This document shows, in pieces, positions 1 through 9,637 of a stretch of 47,443 bases of DNA; positions within the stretch are counted from its first letter, which is position 1; each line of letters begins with the position of its first letter. Made by a program: the position numbers and the translations under genes. Source of the DNA: Herpetosiphonaceae bacterium (GTDB lineage Bacteria; Chloroflexota; Chloroflexia; Chloroflexales; Kallotenuaceae). The notes below the pieces were generated by a model. It ran no database searches. It was not told the origin of the DNA and saw nothing but the letters and a program-made list of their open reading frames with translations. The DNA lies in assembly GCA_013821605.1 (NCBI GenBank), contig JACDGP010000033.1, forward strand, positions 1-47,443. Reading direction: 5' to 3'.

Positions 1-736
1 ACCGCCCACTACATCTACGCCCGCTGTGCTGCCCGACGCCGACCTCCCACTTCCGAGTGGTCCGCAACCGCCACACGTGCCGCCTCCGCAACCACCGGTC
101 CCGGGTCTTCTCAATACCCACGGTGATCGGAGCCGGCCCCTGATTGCGTTGACCTTCGATGCCTGCGAAACACCGAACGTCCTGGCAGGCTACGATGAGC
201 ACCTCGTCCAGATCCTACTGGCTGCACATGCACCGGCGACGATGTTTCTCTGCGGCCATTGGGTCTCCACGCACAGCGACGTCACGCGAATGCTGGCTGC
301 CAATCCGCTCTTCGAGCTCGGCAATCATTCGTGGGGCCACCCAGATTTCTCGCGGATCAGGCCTGCCACGATGGATCTCGAAATCAGCCGCACGCAGGCA
401 GCCATATACCACTTGACCGGTCGCCAGCCAACACTCTTTCGTATGCCGTATGGTAACTGGAGCCGTGCTGCTTTGGCCGAGGTGAGTCATGCAGGGTTAC
501 GCACGATTCAATGGGACGTGGTGACCGGTGATCCTGATCCCAACGTAAGCGCGAAAATGATCATCCGGACTGTGCAACAGAAGGCGCGCAATGGCTCAAT
601 TATCGTGATGCACATGAACGGGCGGGGCGTGCACACGCACGAAGCACTGCCAACTCTGATTCAGAACCTGCGTGCGCAGGGCTACATTCTGGCAACCGTG
701 TCGCAGGTGTTGGGTCTCGTGCCATTAACGATCTAG
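1..736 (+). CDS. Polysaccharide deacetylase (NodB domain), 5' end outside window
   Basis: This is a carbohydrate esterase family 4 type enzyme, expected to remove N- or O-acetyl groups from a cell-wall or capsular polysaccharide outside the cell. The reading frame is open to the window edge (codons from base 2), so the N-terminus, probably a signal peptide, is missing. The visible N-terminus is a Pro-rich linker. The NodB motifs follow in order: a TFDACE variant of the usual TFDD motif, GNHSWGH (the metal-binding H-x3-H), RMPYGNW, WDVVTGDP, and IIVMHMNG near the C-terminus. The second Asp of the classical TFDD motif is replaced by Ala-Cys, a variant I associate with some bacterial members of the family. 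A GTG at 26 could serve as a start, but the open frame upstream makes a longer protein more likely. The family is clear; the substrate is not. Confidence 0.85.
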   Translation, partial: PPTTSTPAVLPDADLPLPSGPQPPHVPPPQPPVPGLLNTHGDRSRPLIALTFDACETPNVLAGYDEHLVQILLAAHAPATMFLCGHWVSTHSDVTRMLAANPLFELGNHSWGHPDFSRIRPATMDLEISRTQAAIYHLTGRQPTLFRMPYGNWSRAALAEVSHAGLRTIQWDVVTGDPDPNVSAKMIIRTVQQKARNGSIIVMHMNGRGVHTHEALPTLIQNLRAQGYILATVSQVLGLVPLTI

Positions 737-795
737 CGATAGACTCTTTTGCACATCATCCTGCTTTGCTGTATAACTTCCACGAGGATTATGCT

Positions 796-999
796 ATGCT
801 CAACACACTATGGGCGGTTGTCCGTGAAGGACGCATTGAAGTGCTGGAACACGTTGACCTGCCTGAAGGTGCCACCTTACTCGTGACCCTGCTACCGGAT
901 GAAGATACACACTTTTGGCTAGGCGCAAGTCAAGCTTCTCTCGACTCCTTATGGGCGAACGACGAGGACGATGTGTATGCCGAACTTCTCCAAGACTGA
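796..999 (+). CDS. Small antitoxin-like protein paired with PemK/MazF toxin
   Basis: A 67-residue acidic protein directly upstream of, and overlapping, a PemK/MazF-type toxin gene. The ATG at 796 is chosen over the TTG at 766 because GAGGA lies 7 bases upstream of it. The N-terminal half (LNTLWAVVREGRIEVLE) looks like a short beta-rich dimerisation or DNA-binding segment. The C-terminal half is acidic (many Asp and Glu), as expected of a tail that wraps around and neutralises a MazF-fold toxin. I do not recognise a named family. The antitoxin role rests on position, size, charge and the 23-base overlap with the toxin gene, which suggests translational coupling. Confidence 0.6.
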   Translation: MLNTLWAVVREGRIEVLEHVDLPEGATLLVTLLPDEDTHFWLGASQASLDSLWANDEDDVYAELLQD

Positions 1000-1309
1000 C
1001 GTTATCCTCGTTCGCTACCCATTCTCAGACTTATCTGGAGCAAAAGTGAGACCAGCAGTCGTTGTCAATGCTCCACATGCATCGCGTGACCTTTTCGTTA
1101 TACCACTGACAAGTAAAATTATCTCGCTGCTTGCAGGGGAATTCGTACTCACAAACTGGGCGACTGCCGGTCTTAATGTCGCGACAGCTGTGAAGCGTGG
1201 CCTTTATACTGTCCATGGAACACTCGTCGTTAAACACGTTGGTCAGCTAGCGCAGACCGATGCTCTGCGACTGGATCAAGCTCTTCGTGAATGGCTTGGC
1301 CTACCCTAA
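977..1309 (+). CDS. PemK/MazF-family toxin (endoribonuclease)
   Basis: A 110-residue protein with the PemK/MazF beginning: a hydrophobic strand and loop reading VILVRYPFSDLSGAKVRPAVVV, given here only to identify the Lys-x-Arg-Pro-hydrophobic signature (KVRPAVVV). A second conserved strand reads FVIPLTSK. Family members cleave mRNA in the cytoplasm when the partner antitoxin is degraded. The ATG at 977 has GAGGA eight bases upstream; the ATG at 971 is a less well-spaced alternative. The gene overlaps the upstream antitoxin gene. Length is normal for the family and the frame is intact, so the module may be active. It stands next to the Tad locus, away from the later cluster of decayed toxin genes. 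Confidence 0.88.
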   Translation: MPNFSKTDVILVRYPFSDLSGAKVRPAVVVNAPHASRDLFVIPLTSKIISLLAGEFVLTNWATAGLNVATAVKRGLYTVHGTLVVKHVGQLAQTDALRLDQALREWLGLP

Positions 1310-1357
1310 GGTCGATGGTTCGCCAAGCATAATGCTCTGCTCAACGAACCATCACTC

Positions 1358-1765
1358 TTATAACTTCGCCGACGCCTGCTCATTCGCGCTATCCTCGTGC
1401 TCGATGCGGATGCTATGCGGCAGGGCATGTGTCTTGTCCACCGCGTCTACACGCTCAACCTCGATAATCTGCGGTTGGTGTTGCGGGACAGGCGGATCGG
1501 TGCGTACGATCTGAATCGTACACTCGGTCAGGACCGCCCCGATACCGGCGATCACGATCAACTCGGGCGCGATTAGAGTGCCCAGGATGCCCCACTCCAG
1601 CGGAATATTCAGCAACGTGTGTCCGTTCTGCTGAATAATGAGCCGCCGAATGTTCCCTTCCTTAAGGAGCGCACGCACGCGCTCGACCAGTTCACCACCG
1701 GCGACCGTGATCTCTTCTAAAATAGACGGGCCTGTATTGCCCGATGGTCCACTTGCTTGTGTCAT
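1358..1765 (-). CDS. DUF4342-family protein
   Basis: A 135-residue protein with a DUF4342-like core at about residues 15-90. This consists of an amphipathic helix (ELVERVRALLKEGNIRRLI), then an extended segment (TLLNIPLEWGILGTLIAPEL) and a hydrophobic Gly/Ala stretch ending in TECTIQIV. The hydrophobic part may be membrane-associated. Residues 95-135 form a charged, probably flexible tail. A strong GGGAGGT ribosome-binding site precedes the ATG. The gene points the same way as the Tad genes upstream of it on the minus strand, but a 128-base gap separates it from tadC, so co-transcription is uncertain. The biochemical function of the family is unknown to me. Confidence 0.75.
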   Translation of the reverse strand: MTQASGPSGNTGPSILEEITVAGGELVERVRALLKEGNIRRLIIQQNGHTLLNIPLEWGILGTLIAPELIVIAGIGAVLTECTIQIVRTDPPVPQHQPQIIEVERVDAVDKTHALPHSIRIEHEDSANEQASAKL

Positions 1766-1893
1766 AGCTCTTGACCTCCCACCTGTTTATACGATTACCT
1801 ATGGGGATTGTTGCATGCTGCGATGCTAGAGCCTGAGTATGGAGCAGTAATGAAGAACTGTGGGAGGTATATCCCGCTTGCTGACCTACCGCG

Positions 1894-2805
1894 CTAATGG
1901 CTGCTGAATAAAACGTTGTTGCCATAAAAGATATTGAGGCCGATCGTCGCGATGATCACGCCGGTCAGGGCAAACAGGAGCAGGGTCGCCAGTACTAGGG
2001 AGATTTTGGTGCTGGCTTTGGCACCTTTGCGACGCGCTTCCTGGATCCGGCGGTGACGCATCGTTTGGGCCTGCCATTCCAAAATATCTGCCACGGGCGT
2101 ACCCAGTTCGTCAGCCTGCATCATAGCGCTGAAAAAGCTGCGGAGCTGCTGCGAATCGTTGCGCCAGATCATTTTGCGGTAGGCCAAGCGCCGTGGGTTG
2201 CCCAGCCGTAGTTCGCGCATCATGCGCTCTAATTCGTCTGCAAGCGCGCCCTTCATGCGCTCCACTACGTTATTGAGTGCCAGGTCGAACCCTACACCGG
2301 CGGTGATCGAAATGGCCAGCAGATCCATGAAGTCAGGCAAGCTGGTAGTAATTTCTTCCTGTCGCTTTTCAGCCATCTCACCCAGCACAATATCGGGCAA
2401 GAAGAAGAGCGGAATCATCGCTGCCAGGGTCATGATGATGATGCTGTTCCAGCCTAAGTGATACGTGCGGCCAAAGTACAGAGCACCCGGAATACTCAGC
2501 AACAGGCTAGCCACCTTCAGTTGCACGACATCCCGCATCGTCAGCCCATACGGGTCGCCCGCCGACGCGAGCCGTTGGCGGATTTTGCGACGGTCGGTGA
2601 ACGGCATAGCAAAGTCATACGTCGGCACAAAGCGGCGGACCAACGGCAGGATAATGCGCTCGAAAAAGGGTTTTTTGGGTGGTGGCGCAACCCGCGCTTG
2701 TTCGGCCAGAATCGCCCCGACACCGGGCGTAGCATACAAGCGGATCGCCCATAGCAGCAGTCCCATCGCTAGCGCCGTGAGGACCGGAAAAACCAAGCTG
2801 TTCAT
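1894..2805 (-). CDS. tadC: TadC-like pilus platform protein (T2SS GspF family)
   Basis: A 303-residue inner-membrane protein of the GspF/TadC family, expected to form the platform on which the CpaF motor assembles Flp pili. N-terminal and central hydrophobic segments and a strong C-terminal membrane segment (about residues 275-300) bracket a cytoplasmic helical domain. That domain contains the typical LPDFMDLLAISITAGVGFD motif (about 155-175) and LGTPVADIL (about 240). It is the last gene of the leftward operon, 10 bases after tadB, and the pairing of TadB and TadC is the usual arrangement. The ATG at 2805 gives a normal family length. No oddity seen. Confidence 0.9.
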   Translation of the reverse strand: MNSLVFPVLTALAMGLLLWAIRLYATPGVGAILAEQARVAPPPKKPFFERIILPLVRRFVPTYDFAMPFTDRRKIRQRLASAGDPYGLTMRDVVQLKVASLLLSIPGALYFGRTYHLGWNSIIIMTLAAMIPLFFLPDIVLGEMAEKRQEEITTSLPDFMDLLAISITAGVGFDLALNNVVERMKGALADELERMMRELRLGNPRRLAYRKMIWRNDSQQLRSFFSAMMQADELGTPVADILEWQAQTMRHRRIQEARRKGAKASTKISLVLATLLLFALTGVIIATIGLNIFYGNNVLFSSH

Positions 2806-2815
2806 ACCGCAATCC

Positions 2816-3808
2816 CTAGACGTTGATGCGCGAGAAGCGCTGGATCAGCATAAAGGCCAACACTTGCATACCAACAAAGAAGGCGAGCACAATCCAACCC
2901 GGCACGGTGTGGAATAACACATCCAGAAAATGTGGCACGGCACGATTAAGCGTCGCCAGCGCCAGAATCGACAACACCGGCATCAGGTAGCTCGTGAACT
3001 TTGGCTCGGCCATCATGGTCTTGATCTCTTCGGTGGTACGTTGACGCTCGATCAAGGTTTGTGAAAGCGCGCCCATACTCTTGATCAAGTTGCCACCTGC
3101 CACCCGTTGCACCAAGAGCGCCGTAACCATCACTTCCAGGTCGGTGCTCGGCATCCGCTGTTCAAGCGCCTCAAGCGTATCGGTCAGACTACCACCGAGC
3201 CGCACCTCGCGCACGACCAAGCCAAACTCTTCGCGTGCCGGATCGCCGATCTCACGGGCGACTAGCTCAATCGCCCCTTGTAATGATAATCCGGCCCGTA
3301 AAGCGTTCGACATGAGCTCAGCCGCGATGGGCAGTTGGCTCGTAAAGTTCTGCAAGCGCCGGTCACGACGCGAGCGGAGCAGCAGCCACGGTACCACCAC
3401 CGCACTTACGAGTGCAATGATGGCGCTGATAACCGGTCCCTGGGTAAACAGCAGTTCGGCCAGAATATAGCTGACGAGGCCGGTAATAACGATCAAGGCT
3501 AACGCTTCGGAGGGTTTGAGAAACAGGTCGGCATTCTTGAGGCGGGCACGCAAGACCAGCCCCGAGGGCGAGGCATCATAGATGTCACCAATGACCAGTA
3601 CCATCGAACGGCGCTCGGGAACCTCAATGGTTGGGTCGAGCAGCAGTTCTTCGTCCTCGATATCAAAGGCGTCATCCCAGCGCCCTTTGACACCCATCCG
3701 CTTTTTAATATGCCGCGACTGCTGGCGTGCTTCATTAGCGTGGCGCATCCATGAGGTTGCCGCTAACGCCGTTGCAGCCACCGATGCATACAGCCAGGTA
3801 TCGGCCAT
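2816..3808 (-). CDS. tadB: TadB-like pilus platform protein (T2SS GspF family)
   Basis: A 330-residue GspF-family membrane protein, the partner of TadC in the Flp pilus platform. There is a short hydrophobic N-terminus and a pair of membrane segments near residues 110-150 (LALIVITGLVSYILAEL and SAIIALVSAVVVPWLLL). A cytoplasmic helical domain follows with QLPIAAELMSNALRAGLSL and GGNLIKSMGALSQTLIERQR, and two more hydrophobic segments lie at the C-terminus. Its ATG shares one base with the TGA of the upstream VWA gene (TGATG), so the two are probably translationally coupled. Family assignment is secure by motif and neighbours. Confidence 0.9.
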   Translation of the reverse strand: MADTWLYASVAATALAATSWMRHANEARQQSRHIKKRMGVKGRWDDAFDIEDEELLLDPTIEVPERRSMVLVIGDIYDASPSGLVLRARLKNADLFLKPSEALALIVITGLVSYILAELLFTQGPVISAIIALVSAVVVPWLLLRSRRDRRLQNFTSQLPIAAELMSNALRAGLSLQGAIELVAREIGDPAREEFGLVVREVRLGGSLTDTLEALEQRMPSTDLEVMVTALLVQRVAGGNLIKSMGALSQTLIERQRTTEEIKTMMAEPKFTSYLMPVLSILALATLNRAVPHFLDVLFHTVPGWIVLAFFVGMQVLAFMLIQRFSRINV

Positions 3809-5919
3809 CAGCGTCTCCCGTAGCGCAGTAATTCGACGTTGCGGCTAACGAAGTCACCCATGGCTTCGCGTACGCGCCGCAAGGTCAAAATCAAGGCGAG
3901 TATCACCAGCAAGAACACCCAGCGGTTGCGTGTCAGCCAGCCGTTGATGCTGAAGCTAATCGGCAAATCGGTCGCGTTCAGGTGTACTTGCGCGTCACCG
4001 TTGATCGTTAGGTGCGCTTTCCACGCTCCACTATGCAGCGCTGCCGGCGAGATAACCGTCACGGTGCGGTTGCCAGTCTCATGTGGCCCAACCTCGAGCG
4101 TGGATGGAAAGACCGTCGCCCCCGGTATCCCGGCGACGGACACGTGCAGCTGGACCGGCTGGTCACTATACGAGCGGAAGGCGACCGTACGCTGAATGCC
4201 GTTATTCAACGTGTTAACGCGGTCATCGGTATCATTCACCGAGACTTCAACCAACGGCTGCTTGTGCGCATCATAGTTAACTTCGAGATAATCGGTATAG
4301 TGCCGCGGCCCACGATCAGTCGCTTGCCAATCAGCGTGCGCCGTGAGAGCAAACTGGTATTGCGCCGACTCCGGGGGCGTATACTCACCGGTCCACGTGC
4401 CCTCACTATCGGGATGCAGCGGAATCGTCGTGATCACCCTGTCGTCGCGCTTGACTGCCATCAAGATGTCAGCCTGTGGCATCGTTACCGGCTTACCGTC
4501 GAGCGCCCATTGCACATGCACCTTGATCGGCTCGTTCACCTGGAGTTGGCCTGCCGGCTCGGTCTGTACCTGCATTGTGGGCAGTGCTTCGACCACAATA
4601 TCATAAGCTTTATGGAGCTGGACATGGCTATCACTGGGCGAAATATTGAGTTGGAGCTGGTAGTTGCCCGGCTGCATTGGACGGTCGTACTCGGTTGCGT
4701 CTTCACCATCATCTGGGCTTAAGTCCGCTCCGCTCCCACCATCAGCCGGACTTAAGCTATCCCAGAGCTGCGGCTGTTGCATGGTGATCCGTAACGGCAC
4801 ACGTTTAGCAAAGCGATTGCTCGGATCGAGGACGCCGGCGCGCAGCAGCAGCGGTCGTCCAGCTGGGTAATAGCGTACAGTCTGATCGTCGCTCGGCAAA
4901 CTTGCGACCGGCTCAACAAGGCGTGCGCGCAAATCAGACTTGAGGACCGCAATCATCGGGTTTTGTTGTGAATTGCTCTCCAGCGTCATACGCCATTCGC
5001 CGTTGAGCTTGGGTACATACTCGGGTCTGACTACCCACATCGACCAATTCGGATCCTCCGGATGCAGCAGTTTGTCCATCGCTGAGGTCGGCGAGTCGGG
5101 GAGCAACAGATTTTTGAGCGTGGGCACCGTGCCATTGTATCCTGGAAAAACAAAGTTAACTTGCTGAATTTTTTGTTCGGGCGTGACATTAGCCAGAAAA
5201 GCGTCAGTATTGTCGATCACCGGGTAGCTATCGACATAACGCCCATCTTGCAGGCGAGCCAGGATCTGAATATACACGTTTAGCAACTGGTCGGCATTCT
5301 CGGCCGGATACAGCAGACCATGGGTTGGCCGCGCAAAAGTTTGATCAAGAAAGTTACGGTCGGCACCCGCTCCAAGCGCAATGGGAAAGATCTTAACACC
5401 CGCTTGCTTAAGGCGATCCAGTCCGCTCCGCATCTTGTCTTCCTGAACGGCCCGATCTTCATCACGATATGTCGGCAGCCCATCGGTCAAGAAGATCACC
5501 GCGCGCTGCTGATTATGATGGGCCGCACTATCCATCACCGTCGCTGAAAGATCAATCGCACCGCCCATATAGGTCCACTCGGACAGATCCTTAGGGCGTG
5601 CAATCACCCCCATCTGGTCCCACATTTGTTGGGCGAAACCGGTAACCTGTGTGAGGGTCATGATGGTTTTGGTCGAGTCACGGTCGCCCAACGAAACAAG
5701 GCCAACTTGGTCGTTCGTGGCCAGCAAGTCCGTGAAAAGCTTGGCCGCTGAAAAGCGATTATCGTGCGAGTCGCTTTGCTTCATTGACCCCGAGTTGTCG
5801 ATCACCAGCACCACATCAATGCGCGTATCCGCAGTTGTTTGGGCGGTCACCGCTGGCACCCGTACGCTGATCGTCCCGAGCAGGAGGATCAAAATCAAGC
5901 CCATGAAGGGGCGTCGCAT
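3808..5919 (-). CDS. VWA-domain membrane protein in the Tad operon
   Basis: A 703-residue exported protein. Residues 1-26 form a signal peptide ending near VTAQ. A von Willebrand factor A domain at about 33-240 has a full MIDAS set: DNSGS with Asp41, Ser43 and Ser45, Thr116, and Asp146 in LTDG. A long beta-rich region (about 250-650) follows, and then one C-terminal membrane segment (WVFLLVILALILTL) with a basic cytoplasmic tail. The start at 5919 is chosen because GGTGAGG precedes it and a signal peptide follows at once; the frame extends further upstream but only inside cpaF. The upstream gene's TGA lies within this ribosome-binding site, so the genes are coupled. By analogy with VWA proteins of other Tad loci it may act in surface adhesion or pilus anchoring, which is inference. 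It is topologically like a sortase-independent surface receptor. Confidence 0.82.
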   Translation of the reverse strand: MRRPFMGLILILLLGTISVRVPAVTAQTTADTRIDVVLVIDNSGSMKQSDSHDNRFSAAKLFTDLLATNDQVGLVSLGDRDSTKTIMTLTQVTGFAQQMWDQMGVIARPKDLSEWTYMGGAIDLSATVMDSAAHHNQQRAVIFLTDGLPTYRDEDRAVQEDKMRSGLDRLKQAGVKIFPIALGAGADRNFLDQTFARPTHGLLYPAENADQLLNVYIQILARLQDGRYVDSYPVIDNTDAFLANVTPEQKIQQVNFVFPGYNGTVPTLKNLLLPDSPTSAMDKLLHPEDPNWSMWVVRPEYVPKLNGEWRMTLESNSQQNPMIAVLKSDLRARLVEPVASLPSDDQTVRYYPAGRPLLLRAGVLDPSNRFAKRVPLRITMQQPQLWDSLSPADGGSGADLSPDDGEDATEYDRPMQPGNYQLQLNISPSDSHVQLHKAYDIVVEALPTMQVQTEPAGQLQVNEPIKVHVQWALDGKPVTMPQADILMAVKRDDRVITTIPLHPDSEGTWTGEYTPPESAQYQFALTAHADWQATDRGPRHYTDYLEVNYDAHKQPLVEVSVNDTDDRVNTLNNGIQRTVAFRSYSDQPVQLHVSVAGIPGATVFPSTLEVGPHETGNRTVTVISPAALHSGAWKAHLTINGDAQVHLNATDLPISFSINGWLTRNRWVFLLVILALILTLRRVREAMGDFVSRNVELLRYGRR

Positions 5920-5926
5920 AGCTACC

Positions 5927-7003
5927 TCACCAATGACTACGGCGCTCCCAGCCGCCGGTTGGTTCACGGAAAATCTTTGCCAGATCGTGACCACGCTCTT
6001 TGAGGCGCGTCTCGATCTGCGGTCGGATCCCGGTCCAGGCCAGTTCAGCATTACGTTGCACCCAGAGCTCTTGTCCACTGATCACGCCGCCCTGAACGCC
6101 CGTCACTTCAAAGATCGTATCAATGACGCGCTGATCGCCGTCACGCTCGCGCTTACAAAAGATTACCAACTGGATCGCGCGAGCAATCATGTCATGCAAG
6201 GCCGCACTAGGCACGCCTTCGCCGGTCATGAGTGCAAAGGTATGGAGCTTAAAGAGGGCTTCACGCGCACTATCGGCATGGAGCGTACACATCGAACCCT
6301 CATGCCCGCTGGTCATCGCCATCAGCATATCCAGCGCTTCGGGCCCGCGCACTTCGCCAACGATGATGCGATGCGGCCGCATACGCAAGGCGTTTTTGAC
6401 CAGATCACGCACCGTAATCTGGTTGGCGATCATTGGTCGGCTCTCCAGTGAGCAGACATCTTCGAGCGTATGATCAAGATACAGTTCACGCGTTTCTTCG
6501 ATCGTAACAACACGCTCGGTCGGCGCGATACAGCTACACAGCGAGCCGAGCAAGGTGGTCTTGCCGGTGCTGGTGCCACCACAGATCAAAATGTTGATGC
6601 CGGAACGCACAGCCGCTTCCAGGAACGTCCCCGGTCCGGCAGCCAGCACGCCACGCGCTACCATATCTTGAAGGGTCAATTCACGTAATACAAAGCGCCG
6701 GATCGTAACCGTTGTGGCCGGAGCCAGTGGCGCGATCACGGCATTCAACCGCGAGCCGTCGGGCAAACGCGCGTCAACGAGCGGCGATGCTTCATCAAGC
6801 ACCCGACCGGCCGTGCTCACCATCCGAGCAATCACCGCCCGCAACTCTTCATCACTAGCGAAGCCAAGCTGGTGCGCCACTTTGCGCCCATTGGCGATCA
6901 CAAACGCCTTGTGAGGTCCGTTGATCATGACTTCTTCGACCTGTGGATCGGCCAGCAACTGGTTGAGCGCCTGCTCGCCCACTGAGTTCATAGCTTCAAT
7001 CAT
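5927..7003 (-). CDS. cpaF: CpaF/TadA-type pilus ATPase, single-domain copy
   Basis: A secretion ATPase of the GspE/VirB11/CpaF family, about 358 residues, expected to work as a cytoplasmic hexamer that powers pilin polymerisation. It has the N-terminal CpaF signature (EVMINGP), [16 protein letters not shown], a Walker A box GGTSTGKTT with Lys148, the Asp/Glu-box VVTIEETRELYL, Walker [10 protein letters not shown] (about 212-220) and the His box SMCTLHAD. The P-loop has Ser-Thr where relatives, including the tandem protein upstream, have Gly-Ser. Catalytic residues are all present. The ATG at 7003 is preferred; a TTG at 7009 and an ATG at 6988 are alternatives with equally weak ribosome-binding sites. 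It lies 21 bases after the tandem ATPase gene and overlaps the control region of the VWA gene. Confidence 0.9.
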   Translation of the reverse strand: MIEAMNSVGEQALNQLLADPQVEEVMINGPHKAFVIANGRKVAHQLGFASDEELRAVIARMVSTAGRVLDEASPLVDARLPDGSRLNAVIAPLAPATTVTIRRFVLRELTLQDMVARGVLAAGPGTFLEAAVRSGINILICGGTSTGKTTLLGSLCSCIAPTERVVTIEETRELYLDHTLEDVCSLESRPMIANQITVRDLVKNALRMRPHRIIVGEVRGPEALDMLMAMTSGHEGSMCTLHADSAREALFKLHTFALMTGEGVPSAALHDMIARAIQLVIFCKRERDGDQRVIDTIFEVTGVQGGVISGQELWVQRNAELAWTGIRPQIETRLKERGHDLAKIFREPTGGWERRSHW

Positions 7004-7024
7004 GCCCAAACCCCATTGCGTTGT

Positions 7025-9370
7025 TTATTGCTTGAGATCGACGCTAACACCGTAGCTTTCCAAACGCGTCATGCATTGCGGCACATAGCCGGTCGGCACG
7101 AAGCGTCCACGTACCATCTCATCCTGCACACCAGTCTGTTCCCAGCGCCAGATCGGTCGCACCTGCACCGCACCATTTTCGATCCCCAGGACTTCCGAAA
7201 TGTCGAGACAGCGGCGCTGCCCGTCAACTAGCCTGCCAATTTGGACCACAACGTTGAGCGTGCTCGTCATTTGCTCGCGCACGGCAGAGTTCGTGAGCCC
7301 CGACTCGGCAAAGAGAGCCATCGTTTCAAGCCGTGAAAAAGCATCGCGAGGTGAGTTGGCATGCACCGTAGTCATCGAGCCTTCATGGCCGGTGTTCATA
7401 GCTTGCAGCATATCCAATGCTTCGGCACCGCGTACCTCACCGACGATGATGCGATCAGGCCGCATACGCAGCGCATTCCGTACCAACTGCCGGATCGTTA
7501 CCTCGCCATCACCATATTGATCGGGCTGACGCGCTTCAAGCCGCACCACGTGTGATTTGGTCAGGCGCAGCTCGGCCGCGTCTTCGATCGTCACCAGCCG
7601 CTCGTGATCGGGAATAAAGGCCGACAGGGCATTCAGAAAGGTCGTTTTGCCCGACCCGGTACCACCGGAGATCAAAAGATTCAGCTTGCTGACCACACAA
7701 CCCCGCAAGAAGTCGAGCATGGTCTGGGTCAAGGCACCGCGCTCAATCAGCTCATAGCCCGTAAAAGCGGCCGGTCGGAAGCGCCGAATGGTCACAACCG
7801 GCCCTTGCAAGGAAAGCGGATCGATCACGACATTAACGCGCGAACCGTCCGGCAGGCGTGCATCAACCATCGGCGAGGCTTCATCAATACGTCGGCCAAG
7901 CGGTGCGACGATCGTGTTGATGACGTTGAGCAGATGTTGTTCGTCGCGGAACTTGATATGCTCCAACAACTGCATGCGCCCTCCGGACTCGATATACACC
8001 GTATCCGGGCCGTTAATCATGATTTCGGTAATATCCGGGTTTTTGAACAGCTCTACGCCCAGCTCACTTTCGATATAGTGCGGCGTAAACTGCGCGCGCT
8101 CGATACCAACATTATAGCGGCGTAGGCGCGGCAAATCTTTGGGGACCACGCCGGTAGGCGTAAAGTCGCCAAAAACCCGCCCCGTATCACTGACCCCTTT
8201 GTGCTCGTAGACGTAAATATCCTTGAGGATAATATCGCCATGCTTGATGCCTTGAACCTCCGAAATCGAGGTGATCCTACGCTCGCCTCCCGGCAGACGG
8301 CTTTCCTGAATCACAATGTCAATGGCGCTAACCAGCTGTTCACGGATCGCTTGTAAGGGCAACTGGGACGCACCCTCGGCCCACAACACCATCGTTTCGA
8401 GCCGCGAAAAAGCATCAATGGGCGAGTTGGCATGCACGGTAGTCATCGAGCCTTCATGGCCGGTGTTCATGGCCTGCAGCATATCCAGTGCTTCCGCACC
8501 GCGCACCTCACCAACCACGATGCGGTTCGGGCGCATACGCAGCGCATTCCGCACCAACTGCCGGATCGTGATCTCGCCTTTGCCTTCGAGATTGGCCGGA
8601 CGGGCTTCCATGCGCAGCACGTGCGGGTGCACCCGATAGAATTGTAGTTCGGCGGCGTCTTCGACCGTAATAATGCGCTCATCGCTGGGAATAAAGCCGG
8701 AAAGCACGTTGAGCAAGGTTGTTTTCCCCGACCCCGTACCCCCCGAGACCAGAACACTTAACCTAGCCGTAACACAAGCCCGCAGAAAGGCAGCCATATC
8801 TTCGGTCAAGGTCCCATTGCGGATCATATCGTCGACGGTAAAGGGCGTTTTACGAAACCGCCGGATCGTCATCGTCGGGCCGTTAAGCGACAACGGCGGC
8901 ACAATCGCGTTCACGCGCGAGCCATCGGGCAAGCGTGCATCGACCATCGGCGACGACTCATCAATACGTCGTCCCAGCGGCGCGACCACGCGGTCGATAA
9001 TGTGGCGCACATGATCTTCGCTCATGAAGGCTACGTTTGGCTCGCTTTGCAGGACGCCGTTGCGCTCGACAAAAATTGCCTGCGGGCCGTTGACCATGAT
9101 CTCGGTAATGAAAGGGTCGCCGAGCAACTGCTCGAGCGGGCCGAAACCAATCGTTTCGTCCAGGATCGCTTTGGTGATCGCGGTGCGCTCGTTCTGGGTG
9201 ATCAACCGGCCTTCGTCGTTGATCATCTGACCGACCAAAGCTTCTACCCGCGTGCGTAATTGATCGGGCGGCAAGGTCAGGAGGCTTGCCAGGTTCGCTT
9301 CGCGCAGCAACCGATCATGATAGTGTCGAACTAGCTGGTTTTGAACGTGAGTTCGTTCATACGACGCCAT
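7025..9370 (-). CDS. Tandem (two-domain) CpaF/TadA-type pilus ATPase
   Basis: A 781-residue protein containing two complete CpaF ATPase modules in one chain. Module 1 (about 1-400) has the N-terminal helical region, EIMVNGP at 90-96, Walker [10 protein letters not shown] with Lys216, TVEDAAEL, Walker [10 protein letters not shown] (283-291) and TTVHANSP (310-317). Module 2 (about 425-781) lacks the leading helical region but repeats every motif: EIMINGP, Walker A with Lys575, TIEDAAEL, Walker [10 protein letters not shown] (640-648) and TTVHANSP (667-674). The middle regions are nearly identical ([15 protein letters not shown], then [18 protein letters not shown]). Neither module has lost a catalytic residue. 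AGAGGAAG lies eight bases upstream of the ATG. It is the first gene of the leftward Tad operon. Three such chains could in principle form a six-site ring. A sequencing-caused fusion is unlikely because the linker is in frame and carries no stop. Confidence 0.9.
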   Translation of the reverse strand: MASYERTHVQNQLVRHYHDRLLREANLASLLTLPPDQLRTRVEALVGQMINDEGRLITQNERTAITKAILDETIGFGPLEQLLGDPFITEIMVNGPQAIFVERNGVLQSEPNVAFMSEDHVRHIIDRVVAPLGRRIDESSPMVDARLPDGSRVNAIVPPLSLNGPTMTIRRFRKTPFTVDDMIRNGTLTEDMAAFLRACVTARLSVLVSGGTGSGKTTLLNVLSGFIPSDERIITVEDAAELQFYRVHPHVLRMEARPANLEGKGEITIRQLVRNALRMRPNRIVVGEVRGAEALDMLQAMNTGHEGSMTTVHANSPIDAFSRLETMVLWAEGASQLPLQAIREQLVSAIDIVIQESRLPGGERRITSISEVQGIKHGDIILKDIYVYEHKGVSDTGRVFGDFTPTGVVPKDLPRLRRYNVGIERAQFTPHYIESELGVELFKNPDITEIMINGPDTVYIESGGRMQLLEHIKFRDEQHLLNVINTIVAPLGRRIDEASPMVDARLPDGSRVNVVIDPLSLQGPVVTIRRFRPAAFTGYELIERGALTQTMLDFLRGCVVSKLNLLISGGTGSGKTTFLNALSAFIPDHERLVTIEDAAELRLTKSHVVRLEARQPDQYGDGEVTIRQLVRNALRMRPDRIIVGEVRGAEALDMLQAMNTGHEGSMTTVHANSPRDAFSRLETMALFAESGLTNSAVREQMTSTLNVVVQIGRLVDGQRRCLDISEVLGIENGAVQVRPIWRWEQTGVQDEMVRGRFVPTGYVPQCMTRLESYGVSVDLKQ

Positions 9371-9637
9371 GTTCTGCTTCCTCTTCTTACGGGGAGCGTG
9401 CCCCGCAGGTCAGTTTCTGATGATCCGAACCGCCTGTTAAATGTAGCACAGGTAACGCCATAGCGGAAGAAGGTTGATGCTCATCTTTAACTATTCTTTA
9501 GAAAATGCTGCTGCAAAGTCTAGAGTTGCCATTATAATGGAGAACTGTTGGTATAGCTCCTGCTTAAAATATGGATACCGGTTAGTCCTAATATGTGAAG
9601 CAGAAAGTTAACAGTCGTTGCAGATGGGAATCTATAA
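9371..9637. promoter_or_regulatory. Divergent control region between the two Tad operons
   Basis: This is a 267-base spacer with no gene between the leftward ATPase operon and the rightward DegV-cpaB operon. Near its middle, 9531-9538 reads ATTATAAT, a palindrome that gives a perfect TATAAT -10 hexamer on both strands. No convincing -35 hexamer stands at 17 bases in either direction. The 20-base element of the pilin promoters is not present. It is A/T-rich around 9480-9600 compared with the flanks. The promoter call is weak; that the spacer must drive two operons follows from gene orientation. Confidence 0.4.

Noticed and set aside
5920-6078. Longer start of the VWA gene at 6078
   Set aside because: It would lie inside cpaF and place 53 non-hydrophobic residues before the signal peptide; 5919 has a good ribosome-binding site.
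9531-9538. Firm bidirectional promoter at the ATTATAAT palindrome
   Set aside because: No -35 hexamer at proper spacing on either strand, so it is reported only as a weak candidate.
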